Origin: Prorocentrum cordatum
Taxonomy: Eukaryota; Sar; Dinophyceae; Prorocentrales; Prorocentraceae
Length of the DNA: 64,000 bases
Assembly (NCBI GenBank): GCA_963575745.1
Contig: CAUYUJ010004002.1
Span: 1,357,787-1,421,786 of the forward strand
Direction: 5' to 3'
Part shown: positions 44,385 through 55,557 of the stretch, piece after piece
Layout of the letters: each line of letters opens with the position of its first letter
Position numbering within the stretch: position 1 is the first letter of the stretch
Program-made: the position numbers and the translations under genes
Notes under the pieces: generated by a model
Databases searched by the model: none
Told to the model about the DNA's origin: nothing
Seen by the model: the letters and a program-made list of their open reading frames with translations, nothing else

Positions 44385-45275
44385 TCCTCAACTCCTGTTC
44401 CTTACGAAGAACTCTCAGTCAGAAGGGCGGGCGGGGCGTTTCGCCTGAGACTTCCTTACCACTTATGAGCCTCAAGCTTAACACCTGGAAACAGGTTCAC
44501 GGATGAAGTGCGGCGGGTCGCTTCCAACACTTGGCTCTCGCCTTAGCACCGCGAGCACTCCTTTCAAACATGTGCTCGAATCTCAAGGATTGGAGACAAG
44601 TGATGTTCATAATGCGGCTATCGCCTTATCGCCGTGCGCATTCGTACTAAAACCTGTCAGCATTTAACGGATTGAGGACAGGTGGCTTTCAACATGTGAT
44701 CTTCGCCGTGGCGCCGCGCACATTCGTTCTACACAAATTGCAAGAGTTTCACAGGTTGAGGGCGGCTCGTTTCAACATGTGGCGTTCGCCTTAGCGGATT
44801 GAGGTGTAGCGAGTGGCCCGCGCGCGTTCGCTTTAAACAGGTGCAGCGAGTTTGAGGGATTCTTGGCGGCTCCTTTTCAAAATGCGGCTGCCCGTTTGGC
44901 GTCGCGCACATTCGTTCAACATATTTGAGAGAGTGTCACAGATTCTCATTGTTGTCTTACCCCAAAAAATGTTACGGGGTAATTCAGGATTGTCCGGAAG
45001 CAACAGTTACGCGGCGCGTACGTCGATTCGAGGTGTAAGGTCCCAGGAACGGTGTCCTGGCAAGATCCAGGATCGTCAAGATGCAACAATCAGGTTGACT
45101 CGTGGCGTTGAAGTCATGACATGGTGATATTTGGCACGCGCCAGGACCTTCAAGCGGTTGTCTCCCAACGGGGCACTTCTCTCAGTGGAGATGAATCCTT
45201 GTAGGGGCCTGTGAAGAGGGAGCCTGGAGGGAGGGTATACTCCAACATCTTTTGCGAGCCTTGGGTTTACACGAG
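44385..45275 (+). repeat. TCC-bounded composite repeat, copy C
   Basis: Starts CCTTACGAAG, GGGGCGTTTCGCCTGAG and CTTCCTTACCACTTATGA. It has about five CTCTCGCCTTAGC-type subrepeats, then the tail with AGGATTGTCCGGAAG, CTTCAAGCGGTTGTCTCCCA and CTCCAACATC, and ends in TCCTCC. Order matches copy B. Confidence 0.82.
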
Positions 45276-45424
45276 CCAATCCTCCTCTTCCTCGTCCTCC
45301 TCCTTCTCCTCTTCCTCCTCGGACGACGGCAACAACGACGACGATGAACCTCCTAGGCCCCTCTGACGGTCCCTGGAGGTCCCAGGAGGTCTGAACGGGG
45401 CGAAACAACAACTTCCAGAATCAA

Positions 45425-45912
45425 TGATGACGGCGACGGCAACGGCGACGGCGGCGGCGACAACGACAACTTCAGCGGCGGTCACTGCGGCGGCGGCGGC
45501 GACTACCCCAAACATCAAATCTCTAATTAGTTGTTTTCCATACGGGGTCTTCGTTTTTTCAATACGGGCTGGCGTCTCACCCCGCACAATTTTTAACGGT
45601 CCTGGGTCCTGGCGAAGGCCCGCGGGGGCCGAACATGGCGAACAACACCCGGGGTCTGGGGGCACGGCGGCGCCGCCAGCGACGGCGACGGCGGCGGCGA
45701 CGGCGGCGACTGTGATGGCGGCGACGGCGACGGCGGCGGCGACTGCGGCGGCTACGGCGACTGCGGCGTCGGCGACTGCGGCGGCGACGGCGACTGCGGC
45801 GCCGGCGGCGACGGCGACAGCGGCGACGGCGACGGCGGCGCCGGCGCCGGCGGCTGCGGCGACTGGGGCGACGGCGGCAGCGGCGGCGACGGCGGCGGCG
45901 GCTCGCAGGCCC
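45425..45912. repeat. GGCGAC/GGCGGC repeat
   Basis: About 490 bp of GGCGAC, GGCGGC and GGCTGC units with a 100-bp interruption (45500-45660). Ala/Thr- or Arg-rich frames are by-products. Confidence 0.9.
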
Positions 45913-45919
45913 GCGGTGC

Positions 45920-45960
45920 CTGGCGTTGTCGTCCGCGGCCCGCGCCAGCTCGGCGGCCAG
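45920..45960 (-). CDS. Small exon candidate, helical Ala-rich segment
   Basis: On minus, the acceptor CCTGCCCGCAG opens LAAELARAADDNA plus a split Arg codon before a GC donor (GCACCG); 41 nt. Codons are GC-ending and the text is helix-like, similar in style to the exon at 37530-37693. It is short and beside a GGC repeat, so chance is possible. Confidence 0.35.
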
Positions 45961-46026
45961 CTGCGGGCAGGCCCGAATTGGAGTTCGCGGTGCCCCTCGA
46001 CTTCGACGTCGTCGAGGACTCAGGAT

Positions 46027-47090
46027 AAACAATGCTAGGAATCCCACACCAGCCCTCTGGGCGCAGGTGGTCTAGAGCGCTTCCTTTTCCAACCTCCTTC
46101 CTTTCCCTGCTCGGAGGGTTTACCTCCCCCCCCCTCCCTGCGTCTGGACGGGCTCCCCCGCGAGGTGTCACGGAGCCCTTTTCGGCCCAAGATGGCTCCA
46201 AGAGGGCTTCAGAGAGTGCGAGATGGCCTCCCAGATGGCCCAAGATAGCGGTAGATGGCTCAAGATAGCCTCCGACACGCATCCAAGAGGCCTCAAGACG
46301 GCCCTAAGACGGTTTCAAGTGCCCTCCGAGCCCTCTGAGGACTCCCCCAAGAGGCCAAAATCCTTTAAAAACCTAGGAAAAATCAATGTGTTGTGCCTTC
46401 TCGTTTTTTCGCCTCCGATGGGCTCTTGAGGTCTCAAGATGGCCCCAAGACGACCCAAGATAGTCCCACGAGGGCCACAAGATTGCATTTTTGAGCATCC
46501 GAAGGGGCGATGGGAATTAGAACCCCCCATCTTTTTGATCAATGCGGCCTAAGACGGCCCCAGGAGGCCTCCCAGACCAACCCGAAGAGCCCCAAGAGAG
46601 CTCCACGACACCCCAAAAGAGCCCCAAGAAGGTCCGAAGAAGGCATCCAGAGGACCCCAAGAGGACCACAAGATGACCCCAGGAGAGCCCCAAGAGGGCC
46701 CCAAGACGCCCCAAAAGAGCCCCAAGAGGGCTCCAAGAAGGGCCTAAGAGGACCACAAGAGAAGCCCCAAGAAAGAGCTCCAGGAGGGCCCCAAGAAGGC
46801 CCCAAGAGAACCCCAAGAGAGCCCCAAGATGGCTCCAAGTTTCGAAACGCACGCGAGTTTAAGATACAAATCAGTGCAACAGCCATTACGAGTCATCGAA
46901 ACGTTCCTCACCCCCCTTCGGAGCACCATCGTAGCTCGCACTGATTTGAACATTAAACTTCAATGCGGGAAGCTCTTTGTGATCTTTGTTTTCCCGAAGG
47001 TGGCTGCGCAACTGCATGCGTCCTGCCGCAGATGATTCACCGACTCACCTGCTGATCGTTTCTGGATGGGCTGGTGGGGATACTTTTTGT
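46027..47090 (+). repeat. CACCAGCCC-family element, diverged single copy
   Basis: Begins GGAATCCCACACCAGCCCTC, then TGGGCG and GGTGGTCTAGA, a C-rich spacer, the CCAAGATGGC minisatellite, GAAAAATCAATGTGTTGTGC, more minisatellite, and ends GATCGTTTCTGGATGGGCTG, GTGGGGATAC. The same order forms each arm of the palindrome at 49846-52206. The two ends are short inverted repeats (CCCACCAGCCC). Confidence 0.78.
46856..46963. repeat. Small inverted repeat
   Basis: AGTTTAAGATACAAATCAGTGC near 46856 pairs with GCACTGATTTGAACATTAAACT near 46938, with a few mismatches. Confidence 0.65.
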
Positions 47091-47940
47091 TCGCGAGCGC
47101 TAGCGGGAGAGCCGCGCGCCGTCAGGCAGATGCCGAGAAGCAAGGCTGGTGGGGATACTTTTGGTCAACAGGCTCGCGAGGCGGGTCGAAAGCCGTCCGA
47201 ACACTAGTCGGGCCGCGACTAGGCAGCAGGAAAAGAAAGGCAAGCAAAGCGCGCGAGCGGGCAGCCACTCAGAAGGAGGGCCAGAACCGATACTCTCTCC
47301 CCCGCTGGTGGGAATACTTTTTCCGTCGCGGCCGCAGGCGAGCGAGCCAGCAACGTCAGAGGTCGGGCGGGCTACGCGCGAACCTTACCTGGTGGGGATA
47401 CTTGTTTGTCGCAGCCGCAAGCGAGAGCGCAGGCGGCGTCAAACGGAACGGGCGGGCCACGCGCGAACCTAATTGCATAACGCGCCGGCAAACCGGAGGC
47501 CGAAGCGGCACCTAAGCGGACCGGAGGCGAGAGGAGGTGCGGGCTGCAGCTGCCAGGAAACGGGTCCAGGAGCTAACGCATGCAAAATTGGCCAAACGAG
47601 GTTGGGGCGCAGCCAAAATGGCGCGGGAGCGATACCAGGATGAAGCCAGGAGCACCATCACGAAGGACCGCAGACACCAGCTAGGCCAGGAAGAACTCAC
47701 TGACCAGGAAACTAGTGCATGGAAGTGGCGCCACCAAAGTCGCACACAACGCTAACAAGGGGCCGCTGAGGGCAAGGACTAGACGTAGGATGAACCATAC
47801 GAGACATCCGTGCACCCAGCCCCTGAAGGGGGCAGCTCGCTCCTGGTGGGGATACTTTTTGGTCGCGTCCGCAAGCGAAGGCGCAGGCGAAGTCAGAAGC
47901 GGTCCGGGGCGCGGCAATGGGCCTAATTGACAGGGCGCGC
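47060..47940 (+). repeat. Irregular tandem array of the GGTGGGGATACTTTTT box
   Basis: CTGGTGGGGATACTTTTT or close variants at about 47075, 47148, 47304, 47391 and 47845, usually followed by GTCGC-CCGCAAGCGAG, GCGCAGGCGG-GTC and ACGCGCGAACCTAATT. The box is the right end of the CACCAGCCC family, here amplified on its own. Confidence 0.75.
47522..47755 (+). CDS. Hypothetical ORF or exon, charged helical
   Basis: An open frame with no ATG start reads REEVRAAAARKRVQELTHAK, KMARERYQDEARS, RRHQLGQEELTDQET and ends SRTQR-stop. It is non-repetitive and helix-like but lacks strong GC3 bias. It lies inside a repeat-rich stretch and may be a decayed element protein or chance. No family recognised. Confidence 0.25.
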   Translation, partial: RRREEVRAAAARKRVQELTHAKLAKRGWGAAKMARERYQDEARSTITKDRRHQLGQEELTDQETSAWKWRHQSRTQR

Positions 47941-48130
47941 CGCAGGCCGGCCGGGCCAGCTCACAAGCGAAGCGAAGCGTCAAGAATTCCCTAAGAGCCG
48001 GGCGTGGTAATATTTGCACACCGGGCGTTTGCGGCCCGTTTCGGGACTTCGGCACTCCTCATCCGCCCCCCCCCCCGTTCGGTGAGGGCCTGCTTCCGGG
48101 GCAGACGCAGACCGCAGAAAACAGCCACAC

Positions 48131-48240
48131 AACACATAAGCACTTCCGGAGGCGCGGTGCAGATCTCGCGGGTCGGCGCTGGAGCCCCCTCCCCAAACCC
48201 ATGGGGGCGCCTCCGGCACCGCCCATCGGGAGCGGCCAAG
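48131..48240 (+). repeat. Half copy of the GGCGCTGG foldback
   Basis: CATAAGCACTTCCGGAGGCG, CTCGCGGGTCGGCGCTGGA and CCCCCTCCCC match the left arm and loop of 57335-57500; the right arm is missing. Confidence 0.65.
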
Positions 48241-48509
48241 AGGGGGGTGTCCAAGAGGGGGGGGTGCAAATCATGACCGGCTGCATGTGCGCGGCCCAGC
48301 GGGGGAGCCAGGGACGTAATGAAATAAGAAGAGGCGCCATGAAATCTGGGGAGATATCATGGCCCCCGCTATGATTCCCCCCCCCCCCCTAATCATCACC
48401 CCCATCTTTTCCGCCCCCGAGCCCAGTGTCCGAGCAGACCTCTGGAGGCTTCGGCTCGTGTGGCTTGGTCTTCGGCCCGCGAGGACTGTGACGAGACCAC
48501 GACGAGCCT

Positions 48510-48615
48510 AGAATCGGGTGAGGATACATCGAGAATCTCTGAGATCCGGCGTGCTGGAGGATGTCTCGGGCGCCGGGGCCTTCTCAGAACGCTCCGCGAG
48601 CGATCCGGAACGCCC
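48510..48615 (+). repeat. Lone copy of the 33640-33805 end
   Basis: GTGAGGATACATCGAGAATC, TCTGAGATCCGGCG, CTGGAGGATGTCTCGGGCGC and GATCCGGAACGCCCCGGCAC. Confidence 0.7.
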
Positions 48616-49117
48616 CGGCACGGATCTATCCCCTGTGGCCCCACCAGAAGGACCCTGAAATGTCTTCCAGGGAGCCAGGAGGTCTCCCTGCGGCGTCCTT
48701 CTGTGGAACTCGAGCGCACGTCGGTCCGAAGAGGTAGGCGGGAGCATCAAGTGGCAGGGTGCTGCATCTGCAGCGATCGTACGAACACACGATGGGCTTC
48801 TCGGGCCACGGCGAGCCTCGGCCAGGAATGAGCTCCCGCTTCCCGGCCCTGGCCCCAGGGAGCAGGACGGAGACCAGAGCCCCTCCTGCGCCCCAAGGGT
48901 AGTCCTTGTTTGTGTTAAGCGTCTTGACTGCACACTGAGCTGCAGCCCGTCCCCTGGGCTGCGAAATGCCTCTGTGCGCTTCTGGCCTTGCAGCGGCTGG
49001 GCGCCGGAAAGCATGCCAGGACCCATGCAGAGACCCCGGAAGACTCCGCACGTCTCCGGAGGCCCAGCGTGGCCCGGACGAGGCGGAGAACGTGCACGAA
49101 AGTCGATCTCCGCTGCT

Positions 49118-49200
49118 CCTCCCTCCTCCTCCTCCTCCCCCTCCTCCTCCTCCTCCTCCTCCCCCTCCTCCTCCTCCTCCTCCTCCTCCTCCTCCTCCTC

Positions 49201-49228
<28 letters not shown>
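49118..49228. repeat. (TCC)n tract
   Basis: About 110 bp of TCC units. The neighbouring 48620-49110 has open frames on both strands without clear support. Confidence 0.95.
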
Positions 49229-49231
<3 letters not shown>

Positions 49232-49569
49232 GAACAACCGTATTCGTAGCAGGTCAAGCGTGCAGCAGCATGATAGCCTCACAGGGCGACACGACGACAG
49301 GGGCAGAGCAATGCCTTTGTGGCCCCAGCCCGAGCCAGAGAGTTTTCCCAGCAGTCATAAACGGTCTTGAAGGGCTTGGGAGCTGAACTCCTCCTCCCCG
49401 AGGTCACTTTCCACGACCGGCGGGCAACAATGTGGTGGGGCACGCCCTCGCGCCGTCCTGGGCTCTGTGACCTCCCTGGCTTTCAGGACGACCAAGAGAT
49501 AGCGATCCAGCTCGGGGCTGCCATGATGTCACGAGCAGCTTTCGAATTTCTGTACAACAAGAAACTGAG

Positions 49570-49845
49570 AGGTTCCCGTGAGTATGTTCGTAGAGATTGG
49601 ACCAACCCCTGGAGCCAAATTCCCACATGTCCATGTCTATTCCGTGTCTACCCGTGTCTACATGGAGCATGCCTATGTGCGCGAAACGTGCCTATCTTTA
49701 AATGTCTACGTATTCGTGTCAATATTTCATCGCTTCGTAACTATCCGTGTATATCATATTGTGCCTACGTTTGGGAAGCGTGTCATTTTCCCGCGATCCA
49801 CCCACATTGCGGAGCCACTGGCAGGCGCGTGTTTCGTTTGTGCGA
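49570..49845 (+). repeat. Degenerate CGTGTCTA repeats
   Basis: Loose repeats of CGTGTCTAC and CCATGTCTATTCCGTGTCTA. Similar CGTGTCTAATTCGTGTCTAG text lies at 53195-53245, on the far side of the palindrome. Confidence 0.55.
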
Positions 49846-52206
49846 ATTGTTGACGCTTCGCGTATCCCCACCAGCCCATCCAGAAACGATGTCCAGGGGA
49901 GTTGAGGTGATCAGGGAAGTCGGGGAGCATGCGGAATAACAAAGGGCGGGGAAAGCTGTCACGTACCCCAGGAGGGGGAGGATGGAGAAGGAATCCTCGT
50001 CGGAGGGGGAGGGGGAGGAAGAGGAGGAGGAGGAGGAGGAGAATGAGGAGGATGTGGAGTAGGGAGAGGACGAGGAGGACGAGAAGGAGGAGAAGGAGCA
50101 GAGGGAGGAGAAGGAGGAGAAGGAGGAGGAAGAGGGGGATGAGAAATTGAAGAGGACGGCGAACCGAAGAGCCAGAAGCGTCTGAAATGCATTTCGGAGA
50201 TCCTCTTGAGGCTTCTTGGGGGTCTCTTGGGAGCCTCTTGGAGGCCTCTTGGGCGCCTCTTGGGGCCGTCTGGGCGCCTCTTGGGGCGCTCTTGGGGCGC
50301 TCTTGGGGGCTGTAGGGGCGCTCTTGGGGCCATCTTGGAGGAGATCGATCAACGAAGGGGGGGTCCCTAATTAGCCTCCCCCCTCAGGAGCTCCAAACAT
50401 CGCCTCGTGGGGCGCTCTTGGGGCGCTCTTGGAACGCTCTTGGGCGCTCTTGGGGCCGTCTTGGGGCTCTCTTGGGCCTCTGGTGGGGCCCTCTTGGGCC
50501 ATCTTGGAGCCATCTTGAGGCCTTGGATGGCCATCGGAAGCGAAACAGGGGAGAAAACAAAAAACATTAATGTTCCTAACGTGTTGGGACGGTTTTGGCC
50601 TCTTCGGGACCTCCTTGGGGAACTCTTTGGCCACTTGGAGCCGTCTTGGGGCCGTCTTTGGGCCTCTTGGAACCATCTTAGGATCCATCTCGAGCGATCG
50701 TGCGCTATCTTGAGCCATCTTGGAGCTCATCTTGGGCTCTCTGACGCGCTTTTGAAGCCATCTTGGGGCCAAAAGAGCCGTCCGACCGCTCGGGGAACCC
50801 TGTCCAGGTCCAGGGGAGGGGGGAGGGGGAGGGGTAAACCCCTCCCCAAGGGGGAAGAGGGAGGGGTGGAAGAGGATCTGCTCTAGACCACCTACGCCCA
50901 GAGGGCTGGTGGAATTTGTATATGCATCTGTGCATCGGTGTGCGTGTGTATAAATGCACACATTATGCTCCTTCCCCACTCCATCGCAATCCTAGGCACT
51001 CTACCCCGCCTCCCCCTGACGACCCTCGGCCCTTCTCGGCGCTCCTGTGGTCTCCTCCCCACTCCACTCCTCGGAATCCCACCAGCCCTCTGGGCGTAAG
51101 TGGTCTAGAACAGATCCTCTGCCACCCCTCCCTCTTCCCCCTTGGGGAGGGGTTTACCCCTCCCCCTACCCCCTCCCCTGGACCTGGACGGAGGGTTCCC
51201 CGAGCGGTCGGACGGCTCTTTTGGCCCCAAGATGGCTTCAAGAGCGCGTTAGAGAGCCCAAGATGAGCTCCAAGATGGCTCAAGATATCGCAAGATCGCT
51301 CGAGATGGCTCCTAAGATGGTTCCAAGAGGCCCAAAGACGGCCCCAAGACGGCCCCAAGACGGCTCCAAGTGGCCAAAGAGCTCCCCAAGGAGGCCCCGA
51401 AGAGGCCAACATCGTCCCAAAACCTTAGGAAAATCAATGTGTTTTGCTTTCTCCCCGTTTCGCTTCCGATGGCCATCCAAGGCCTCAAGATGGCTCCACG
51501 ATGGCCTCAGAGGGCCCCACAAGAGGCCCAAGAGAGCCCCAAGACGGCCCCAAGAGCGCCCAAGAGCGCTCCAAGAGCGCCCCAAGAGCGCCCCAAGAGC
51601 GCCCCAAGAGCGCCCCAAGAGGCGATGTTTGGAGCTCCTGAGGGGGGAGACTAATTAGGGACCCCCCCTTCGTTGATCGATCTCCTCCAAGATGGCCCCA
51701 AGAGCGCCCCTACAGCCCCCAAGAGCGCCCCAAGAGCGCCCCAAGAGGCGCCCAGACGGCCCCAAGAGGCGCCCAAGAGGCCTCCAAGAGGCTCCCAAGA
51801 GACCCCCAAGAAGCCTCAAGAAGATCTCCGAAATGCATTTAAGACGCTTCTGGCTCTTCGGTTCGCCGTCCTCTTCAATTTCTCATCCCCCTCTTCCTCC
51901 TCCTCCTTCTCCTCCTTCTCCTCCTTCTCCTCCCTCTGCTCCTTCTCCTCCTTCTCGTCCTCCTCGTCCTCTCCCTACTCCACATCCTCCTCCTCATTCT
52001 CCTCCTCCTCCTCCTCCTCCTCCTCCTCCTCCTCCTCCCCCTCCCCCTCCGACGAGGATTCCTTCTCCATCCTCCCCCTCTTGGGGTACGTGACAGCTTC
52101 CCCCACCCTTTGTTATTCTGCATGCTCCCCGACTTCCCTGATCACCTCAACTCCCCAGGGCATCGTTTCTGGATGGGCTGGTGGGGATACGCGAAGCGTC
52201 AACAAT
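49846..52206. repeat. Large palindrome: inverted pair of 1.1-kb CACCAGCCC-family elements
   Basis: The left arm 49846-50915 and right arm 51075-52206 are inverted copies around a spacer of about 160 bp. Landmarks pair from end to end: ATTGTTGACGCTTCGCGTAT with its complement at 52206; GATCAGGGAAGTCGGGGAGC at 49910 with 52124; CCAAACATCGCCTC at 50394 with 51622; CGCCCAGAGGGCTGGTGG at 50895 with 51080. The right arm is about 60 bp longer, partly because its TCC tract (51890-52060) is longer. Both arms carry the CCAAGAGCGCC minisatellite. The reading frames are minisatellite by-products. Confidence 0.92.
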
Positions 52207-52209
52207 ACC

Positions 52210-53050
52210 TCCCTACTCCAGACTCCTCGTTCCATCTCACTCGTCGGCACTTCTCCTGGCTGCTCCCGACTCCATCGCACTCATCGGCGCTCTTCGGCAC
52301 TCCTTCAGACTCCTCCCCGCCCGATCGCACTTGTCAGCGCTCCTCCTGATTCCTCCCCACTCCATCGCGCTCCTCGGCAATTCTTTCCACTCCATTGCAT
52401 GCCTCGATGCTTCTTCCCACTCCTCAGGATTCTTCCCCACTCCACCGCACTCATCGGCGCTCTTCGGCATTCCTCCAGACTCCTCCCCGCCCGATCACAC
52501 TCGTCAGCGCTCCCCCCGATTCCTCCCCACTCCATCGCGATCCTCGGCATTTCTTTTCACTCCATCGCATGCCTCGGTGCTTCTTCCCACTCCTCAGGAT
52601 TCTTCCCCACTACATGGCACTCCTCGACACTCCTCCTCACTCCCCCCGACTTCTCCCCTCTCCATTGTAACCCTCGGAACTCCTGTGGACTGCTTCCCAC
52701 TCCACTCCTCGGCTCTCCTTCCTACTCCGGACTCTTCGTTCCATCTCACTCGTCGGCACTCCTCCCGGCTCCTCCCCACTCCTTCGCACTCCTCGGCGCT
52801 CCCCCCCTTCTCCTCCAGACTCCAGCCCACTCAATCGCACCCCACGGCACTCCACGCCACTCCTTCTCACTCCACCGCGCTGCACGGCTCTCTCCTGCCG
52901 ACTCCCCCCCTCTTCATCGCACTCCTCGGCAGTCCTCCTCACTCCTCCAGACCCCCCCGCACTCCATCACACTCCGCGGCGCTCCTCCAAACTCTTCCCG
53001 TTCCTTCGTACTCATCGGTGCTCCTCCACCAAACCCCCGATACCATAGGA
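52210..53050 (+). repeat. CACTCCTCGGCACTCCTCC minisatellite
   Basis: Units such as CCATCGCACTCCTCGGCGCT and CCTCCAGACTCCTCCCCACT. A 467-codon Ser/Pro/His-rich frame (51673-53076) crosses it and the palindrome arm; because it consists of repeat, I do not call it a gene. Two to three similar units also lie in the palindrome spacer (50975-51070). Confidence 0.88.
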
Positions 53051-53828
53051 TCCTTCACACGTGGGTGTGTATGTGAACAGGGCTACATGTATGTTTCCGT
53101 ACACGCGCGTGTGTTTGTATACACATGCAGTCGCATCGGCAACCGTGTCTATAATATACTGCCTTTTGCGCAAGCCCGTCTTCGGATATGTGCTCGTGTC
53201 GATTCGTGTCTAATTCGTGTCTAGTTCGCGTCTGTCGAGTAGGCGTGTCTGCTCTTGCGCCAATCATTGGCACTTGTGACTGTGTATGATACCATATCCT
53301 GCCTCTATTTACATAGGTTCGCGTCTAACCTGAAAACCACACTTCGTGTCCATTCCTATCACCTTCTCGCATGTGTATGTTTTGCAGTGTGCACGGCACG
53401 AAGAGGTAGACACGAATACTTTCAGAAGTTGTGCAACCCTTTCAAGGAAAACGCGCTGAGTAGTGATGCGTCGGCCACCCTCGGGGCGGGGGACGAGGGT
53501 ATACGTTTGGGGGTTGCTAAAGGTACCCATGGCCAAAGGTGCCCCCAGCTTTTCTCTCGTGAGGGTTGCTCTGGAGTCCGTGGCGGCCTCCCTGGAAAAC
53601 TCATGGGAGCAACCTGAACTAGGGGTACTTCTAGCAATACGTGGTACGTGAACCCGCCAACTCAGCCCCGATTGCCCAAATCGTCCTCATCGTAACCGTC
53701 GTGGCCGCCACCGTGATCGCTGCCGCCGTTCTGTCGTCGTCAAGCACTGCACTGCCGCCCTCTTCTCGCCACAAGTCGCCCGCTCAACACTGCAACTAAA
53801 ACAGGCAAACCAGGCGAGCCAGGCCCAC
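53051..53828. other. No gene seen
   Basis: GTGTGT/CGTGTCTA-rich text to about 53260, then mixed sequence with short open frames. Confidence 0.45.
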
Positions 53829-53975
53829 CTCGTCCACGCCGTCCCTCGCCTTGCCCCACTCCTCGGACACGGCGTCCACGATGGCGCCGCACTGGACTGG
53901 GATGCCGGAGCAGATCGCGTCCTCGGGCCGGGCGCTCGCCCACGGGAAGGGAATCCGCGGGGGGCGAAGCAGCAG
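53829..53975 (-). CDS. Exon candidate, unassigned
   Basis: On minus, the acceptor CAGAAAGGTGTGCAG opens a 147-nt, 49-codon phase-0 frame ending before a GTGGGC donor. It reads LLLRPPRIPFPWASARPEDA, ICSGIPVQCGAIVDAVSEEW, GKARDGVDE. From the Pro/Glu/Asp segment on, nearly all codons end in G or C. The pattern EDAICSGIPV is faintly like the exostosin-type PV motif, but that is not enough to assign it. It is the upstream-most exon candidate on the strand of the TSP1 gene, apart from the weak one at 55986. Confidence 0.5.
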
Positions 53976-54289
53976 CTGCACACCTTTCTGGCACTCTCTG
54001 GGCCCGCGGCGGCAGCGCACAGAGGCCGTCGAGCGCCTTCTGGGGGGGGGGGGCTTCTCGTCCCCTCGGCACCGGGCGCCCAGCTCAGGACAGGGCAGGT
54101 GCACGCGCTGGGCAGGCGCTCGCTCTGTTCGCCGCGCTGCCATGACCCGTCTCCTCGGACCGCCGGGGCGGCTCGGCGGCGGTGAGCGGTCGGCGGCCGC
54201 CGGCCCGAGGGCCGAGCAAGTCTGGGCGGGCACGGCAGCGTCCGCGATGCGGCAGTGCCGTGTCTAAGGGGGTGGCTCTGGAGCTGGCG

Positions 54290-54665
54290 GGAGCGAGGGG
54301 CAAGGGAGGGTTGGGGAGACGTGCGATTCTGGCCATCGCTCGGACGTCCGTTCCCTGTGTTTTTTTGGTTTCGTGCGTGGTTTTTTTCCGCAAAATGATC
54401 AAGGATGCTCCTCGATGGTCCTCGCCGAAAGAAACATGCACACGTCCGAGCGATACCAAGGACTCGGGTACGGGGGGCTCGGGTTGGCCTGACGGGGCCA
54501 TCATCAACATGGCGAGACCCAGTATGAAACTTGAGGCAGGCTCCCGCTGCAAGCATCCCAACGAAAACTGGACCGTCAAAATCCAGGGCGCGCTCGTCAG
54601 AAAAACGTCGGTTAACCCGAAGTTCGGCATACGCGAGTCTTACGTTTCCCCGAGAGGGGAGAGGA
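54290..54665 (+). repeat. Dispersed repeat (CGTCCGTTCCC...CGTTTCCCC), copy 1
   Basis: Starts GCTCGGACGTCCGTTCCC, continues GGTCCTCGCCG, CATGCACACGTCCGAGCGAT and TTGGCCTGACGGGGCC, and ends GAGTCTTACGTTTCCCCGAG. The second part recurs at 55360-55550 and the first at 58400-58690. Confidence 0.7.
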
Positions 54666-55009
54666 CGGAGGCGAGAGAGGTGCTGGGGGGTGGAACGGGG
54701 GCGCGAGGGGTTAGCGTCTCGCTAGATGGGGCCAGGTCGACGTAACAAGCAGTATCACAGAAGAGTCCCACAGGGAAGACGGGGAACTCGCGGACGTTCT
54801 ATCCGACAGCCGTTTTGCCTGAGACGCCCTCGCAATGGATTCAGGAATCGTGTTCCTGCCCATATGCTGGCCTTGTTCTTGGTCCAGGCGGCCACGATCC
54901 CTTGACATGGCTGTGAATTCACCCCTGTCCCCTATAGCCGACTTCCTGCTCCTCGACCCGCCTCTTTACCGTTCCTGCTATCAGGGTGCGCTGCCGGGGG
55001 AAGCTTGGG

Positions 55010-55335
55010 TCTTGAGGCCTTTCGGGGGTCCTCTTGAACCTTCTTGGGATGGTTCAGGGGCCTTTGGGGTCGTCGAGATGCCATCTTGGGCGTTTTGGAG
55101 CGCGCTCGGGCCGTGTCGGAGCCTTCTCGGGCCGTCTGAGGGACATCTTGGGACCGTCGCTGGCACATTTGCACGGGCCGTCTTAGGGACATCTTGGGGC
55201 CGCCGCTGGCTCATATGCACGGCCCGACCACGATTTGGAATGCTTAGGGGGGTGGGTCGTGAGCTCCTCTGGGGCAATCCTGGGGGCATCTTGGGCCGTC
55301 GTGGGGCCATCGGGGAATTTTCGGGCCGCTTTGGA
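55010..55335 (+). repeat. TCTTGGGGCCGTC minisatellite (reverse of CCAAGATGGC)
   Basis: Units such as GGGACATCTTGGGGCCGTC; the inverted sense of the 19420 and 46190 tracts. Confidence 0.75.
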
Positions 55336-55359
55336 GCAATGTTACCGGGGAGACGTGAG

Positions 55360-55550
55360 ACTCGGGTTCGGGGGACTTGGGTTGGCCTGACGGGGCCGTC
55401 AGGCACATGACGAGACCCAGTCAACAAAAATTGACGCGGCCTCCCGCTGCAACCATCCCACGAACACTGGGACGCCAGTCCAGGACGGGCTCGCCAGAAA
55501 GCGTCGGCGAACCCGAGCTCTGGCGAACTCGAGTCTAACGTTTCCCCGAT
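55360..55550 (+). repeat. Dispersed repeat (CGTTTCCCC end), copy 2
   Basis: ACTTGGGTTGGCCTGACGGG, GACGAGACCCAGT, CCTCCCGCTGCAA and CGAGTCTAACGTTTCCCCGA match 54465-54660 in order. Confidence 0.75.
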
Positions 55551-55557
55551 ACTAACA

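Noticed and set aside
51673-53076. 467-codon plus-strand frame
   Set aside because: It crosses a palindrome arm, a TCC tract and the CACTCCTCGG minisatellite. Its composition is fully explained by those repeats.
54430-55550. LTR pair (direct repeats about 930 bp apart)
   Set aside because: The copies are diverged, the first has extra sequence shared with 58400, and there is no primer-binding site or internal coding region between them.
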